In this document: positions 60,926 through 64,000 of the stretch, one piece after another
Layout: each line of letters opens with the position of its first letter
Numbering within the stretch: position 1 is the stretch's first letter
NCBI GenBank assembly: GCA_016185125.1
Contig: JACPOC010000041.1
Span: 1-64,000, forward strand
Length of the DNA stretch: 64,000 nucleotides
Direction of reading: 5' to 3'
From: Bacteroidota bacterium
GTDB lineage: Bacteria; Bacteroidota; Bacteroidia; B-17B0; Aurantibacillaceae
The notes under the pieces: model-generated
Told to the model about the DNA's origin: nothing
The model's database searches: none
The model's input: only the letters and a program-made list of their open reading frames with translations
Position numbers and translations under genes: made by a program

Positions 60926-62347
60926 TTATTTCCCTCTTCCCTGCAAAACAATTAATACGGTGTGAACCAAAATTTTAAAATCCAGCAATAGGCTCATGTT
61001 TTCTACATATAAAATATCAAACTTTAAACGGTCAATCATTTCATCAACATTTTCGGCATAACCATATTTTACCTGTCCCCAACTGGTTATGCCGGGCCTT
61101 ATTTTTTGCAAATGTTTGTAATGCGGCGCTTTTTGAACAATTTTATCAATGTAATATTTCCTTTCGGGACGAGGACCCACAATACTCATATCGCCAATTA
61201 ATACATTAAAGAATTGGGGCATTTCATCGAGCCTTACTTTGCGAAGAAAACGGCCAAGCGGTGTTACCCGAGGATCGTTTTCGCTGGATAAAGCCGGGCC
61301 ATTTTTTTCGGCATCAATAAACATGGTGCGGAATTTAAGAATATAAAATGGCTTGCCATGAATGCCAATGCGTTCTTGCCTAAAAAACATAGGGCCTTTG
61401 GAACCAAGCTTTACCATAAGCCCCACCAGAAAGTATAACCAGCTTAAAAAAATGAGCACAATAGCCGACACGGAAACATCCAGAAAACGTTTTATGGATA
61501 TTTGCCATTCAGGAATAATTTTACTTTTTATTTCAATCAGCGGAGTTCCTAAAATGGTGTTCATTTTTACGTGTCCGCTTAAAATATCGTAGATGTCGGG
61601 AATGATCTTTATAATAACTCCCATATCACTCAAATCGTTTACAATATTTTTAATGTACTCGTGTTCCCATGATTCAAGGGCGATGATTACTTCTTCCACC
61701 TGATGTTGTTGAATGATGAGTCGAATATCATGATACTCGCCCAAATGCGGAAGTTCTGTTTTTAAGAGTTCAGAATAGCCGTTCTTTCCTTCAATATGAA
61801 TAAAGCCTATAAATTTATTTCCGATACCATATTTTAAAGCATTAATTTCTTTAAACATTTTTAAAGCGCGCTCGTTGCTTCCAATAATAATGGTGTTAAA
61901 GCCAAATCTTTTATCATGAATTTGCTTATTGGTATAGCTTGAAAGGATGAGCCGCGAAACCGCCGTTAAAACAAAATGAAATAAGAATAGGGTAAAATAC
62001 AGTTTATAATACAACTTGTAAGAAGCAACATAATCATCCAGCAACAGCACAAAAAACAGAACCGTAACGCCCAATACAGAGGTTATAAAAACCTGAACAA
62101 ATTCATTGATGCGTGATTTGCGCAATACGTTATTATACGAACCCGATAAGTAATAAACAAGCACCCAAATTATTGGAAGCGCAATAACGCTGATAATGAA
62201 ACTTGTATCAAATAACTGAAGGGTAAAATCGCCGGTTTTTAAGGGATCTATCTGCGTTTTACGGTATAGATTAAATAAGGTCCAGGCAATTACGGCGGCC
62301 AGATAATCAGAAAGTAAATAATATATGGTTCTTAAGCGGCGCTTCAC
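60926..62347 (-). CDS. Exopolysaccharide biosynthesis polyprenyl glycosylphosphotransferase
   Basis: N-terminal TM bundle; [47 protein letters not shown]. Confidence 0.93.
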   Translation of the reverse strand: MKRRLRTIYYLLSDYLAAVIAWTLFNLYRKTQIDPLKTGDFTLQLFDTSFIISVIALPIIWVLVYYLSGSYNNVLRKSRINEFVQVFITSVLGVTVLFFVLLLDDYVASYKLYYKLYFTLFLFHFVLTAVSRLILSSYTNKQIHDKRFGFNTIIIGSNERALKMFKEINALKYGIGNKFIGFIHIEGKNGYSELLKTELPHLGEYHDIRLIIQQHQVEEVIIALESWEHEYIKNIVNDLSDMGVIIKIIPDIYDILSGHVKMNTILGTPLIEIKSKIIPEWQISIKRFLDVSVSAIVLIFLSWLYFLVGLMVKLGSKGPMFFRQERIGIHGKPFYILKFRTMFIDAEKNGPALSSENDPRVTPLGRFLRKVRLDEMPQFFNVLIGDMSIVGPRPERKYYIDKIVQKAPHYKHLQKIRPGITSWGQVKYGYAENVDEMIDRLKFDILYVENMSLLLDFKILVHTVLIVLQGRGK

Positions 62348-63192
62348 AAATAAACAAGCTTAATGTTATCTAACCATACGTGAGCCGCATCGGTACCGTT
62401 GGGTTTAATTAATCTGAAATATATTTTATAGGAGTTAGATACCGGCGAATCGTTAATTCGGCCTGCAAGCTGAATATAGATCTTGTTCCAATTGGCTTGA
62501 GGCTTAACAATAACAGCGCCTTTTAGGTTAACGCCATCGGTTACTCCTACTTCAAAATCTTCGGTGCATTTATAATCCAGCTCTAAATAAACATTTGAGT
62601 TGCCTTTTGGTAAGGTATAAGATACCGCCGATTCGAGCCTGGCTTCGCGGTAAGATGTACCGGTAAGACCCAACTCTGCCGACTTTCCTTCAAAACTATC
62701 GGCCGCAGAGGCTATTTTAAAAGTAGTGTCGGAATTGTTAGCCGATTTAATAAGGCTAAAACCTATGGGATTGTCGAAATTTTCTTGCCAAACAAAGGTT
62801 ACATTAGGGTTGTATTTAAAGGTAAAGGGTCTGGAAATAGTACTTCCGCTTGTAAGCAGAGTATCAAACGTAATTTTATCGTAAAGAATCCAGGAAATGG
62901 TAAGATCTTTTATGCCATTGTTTTTAATTCCTGCAAATACATCAATGCGTGCGTTGCTGTTTTTGTTTACAATTGGCATTAGGTGGCCAACGGGGTAAGC
63001 TCCCTGAAATTTACCGTTTACGTATAAAAAAAGATCGGTTATTTTATTGCTGCCCGAACCCTGAGTAGTGGCAGTGGTTACCGCAACCTTAGAGGAGCTT
63101 ATAAAAAAAGCTTCAGGGGCAGGCTTGTACTTCTTGCAGGAAACAAATAAAATGCAGTAACCAAAAAATATAAATACTAAAAAATACCTCAT
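62344..63192 (-). CDS. Hypothetical lipoprotein
   Basis: Lipobox LFVSC; beta-rich. Confidence 0.6.
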   Translation of the reverse strand: MRYFLVFIFFGYCILFVSCKKYKPAPEAFFISSSKVAVTTATTQGSGSNKITDLFLYVNGKFQGAYPVGHLMPIVNKNSNARIDVFAGIKNNGIKDLTISWILYDKITFDTLLTSGSTISRPFTFKYNPNVTFVWQENFDNPIGFSLIKSANNSDTTFKIASAADSFEGKSAELGLTGTSYREARLESAVSYTLPKGNSNVYLELDYKCTEDFEVGVTDGVNLKGAVIVKPQANWNKIYIQLAGRINDSPVSNSYKIYFRLIKPNGTDAAHVWLDNIKLVYL

Positions 63193-63251
63193 ACAATAAC
63201 GCGTTCTTGCCTCAAAATTATAAAATAATTGATACCCGGGGCAACAAATCT

Positions 63252-64000
63252 TTAGCTTGTAATTTTAGATTCAATTTCAAAGGCCAGTTCCATTACCTTA
63301 ATTGAATCTTCAATACTCACTTTACTGGGTTTGTTGTTGGTAATACTATAATAGAACGCATTCAGCTCTTCATTTATTGCGTTTGTTGGTAAAATAATTG
63401 GGTGTTCAAACACAATTTCTTTTTTAGGCATGCCTTTTACAGGTTCTACCAGCATATTGGTAGAGTTGGGAGAGGCATTTTTTAAACGGATAACCTCAGT
63501 AATTTTATCTAAAAGATTAATGCTGACAAAATTTTTATCGGTAAAAACCCTGAATTTTCGCGAATTTTTTAAAGCCATACGATTGGTGGTAATGTTGGCC
63601 ACACAGCCGTTATCAAACTCCACCCGGGCACTTATAATATCGGGCGATGCGCTTACCAAGGCCATTCCGCTGGCACTTATTTTTTTTACATTGCCTTTAA
63701 CAATACTCAAAACCAGATCCAGATCGTGCATCATCAAATCTAAAACCACCGAAACATCCGTGCCCCTCGCATTATATTGCGCCAAACGGTGAATTTCAAT
63801 AAACATGGGGTTGTTAAGATAGGGTAAAGCAGCTATAAAAGCGGGGTTAAAACGCTCAACATGACCCACTTGCAGGCAAATTCCGGCTTCATTTTTAAGT
63901 AATTGAAGCTGCCGGGCTTCCTTTAATAGAGAGGTAACCGGCTTCTCAATAAAAACATGCTTTCCGTGCATAATGGCCTCTTTTGCAATCTCAAAATGGG
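63252..64000 (-). CDS. Gfo/Idh/MocA-family oxidoreductase (partial, N-terminus outside window)
   Basis: HFEIAKEAIMHGKHVFIEKPVTS (EKP motif), LDLMMHDLDLVLSIV; frame remains open to the window end. Confidence 0.9.
   Translation of the reverse strand, partial: HFEIAKEAIMHGKHVFIEKPVTSLLKEARQLQLLKNEAGICLQVGHVERFNPAFIAALPYLNNPMFIEIHRLAQYNARGTDVSVVLDLMMHDLDLVLSIVKGNVKKISASGMALVSASPDIISARVEFDNGCVANITTNRMALKNSRKFRVFTDKNFVSINLLDKITEVIRLKNASPNSTNMLVEPVKGMPKKEIVFEHPIILPTNAINEELNAFYYSITNNKPSKVSIEDSIKVMELAFEIESKITS

Noticed and set aside
1-64000. tRNA or rRNA genes, integrases, transposases
   Set aside because: None recognised by eye on either strand; a tRNAscan/Infernal run would be decisive

Overview
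This 64 kb window is chromosomal DNA from an AT-rich Bacteroidota (type IX secretion components PorQ and PorX, T9SS C-terminal sorting domains, TAnnTTTG-type promoters). Most of it is ordinary housekeeping content: a complete minus-strand trp operon (trpEGDCFBA) ending in a DAHP synthase gene, queG, a class III PHA synthase pair (phaE-phaC), ilvE, lpxH, gatB, pdhA/pdhC, an algI/algJ-like pair, an S46 peptidase, an ABC exporter, a LytS/LytTR pair, porQ, comEC, MutS2-like Smr, sugar-transfer genes, a DPP III-like peptidase, porX, tsaE, an Oar-like TonB receptor and ubiA. No rRNA, tRNA, prophage, transposase or CRISPR-Cas was recognised. The most interesting signals are non-coding or structural: (1) a 20-codon trp leader peptide with three tandem Trp codons, a terminator and a candidate antiterminator, behind a consensus promoter that implies a nearly leaderless leader mRNA; (2) a 34-copy, exactly 20-bp tandem array with a restricted variant code upstream of algI; (3) a 16-copy ATTGCAATT palindrome array with three rotating spacer types (a-b-c higher-order repeat); (4) a four-helix-bundle (23S IVS-like) gene bounded by 19/20 inverted repeats inserted between pdhA and pdhC; (5) a small inverted-repeat-bounded remnant between ABC transporter genes; (6) pdhC interdomain linkers that look built from dispersed-repeat sequence; (7) a small promoter-to-terminator unit with two overlapping 19-aa ORFs; (8) a broken Lys-C-like protease gene. 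All calls come from reading the sequence; no database search was run.
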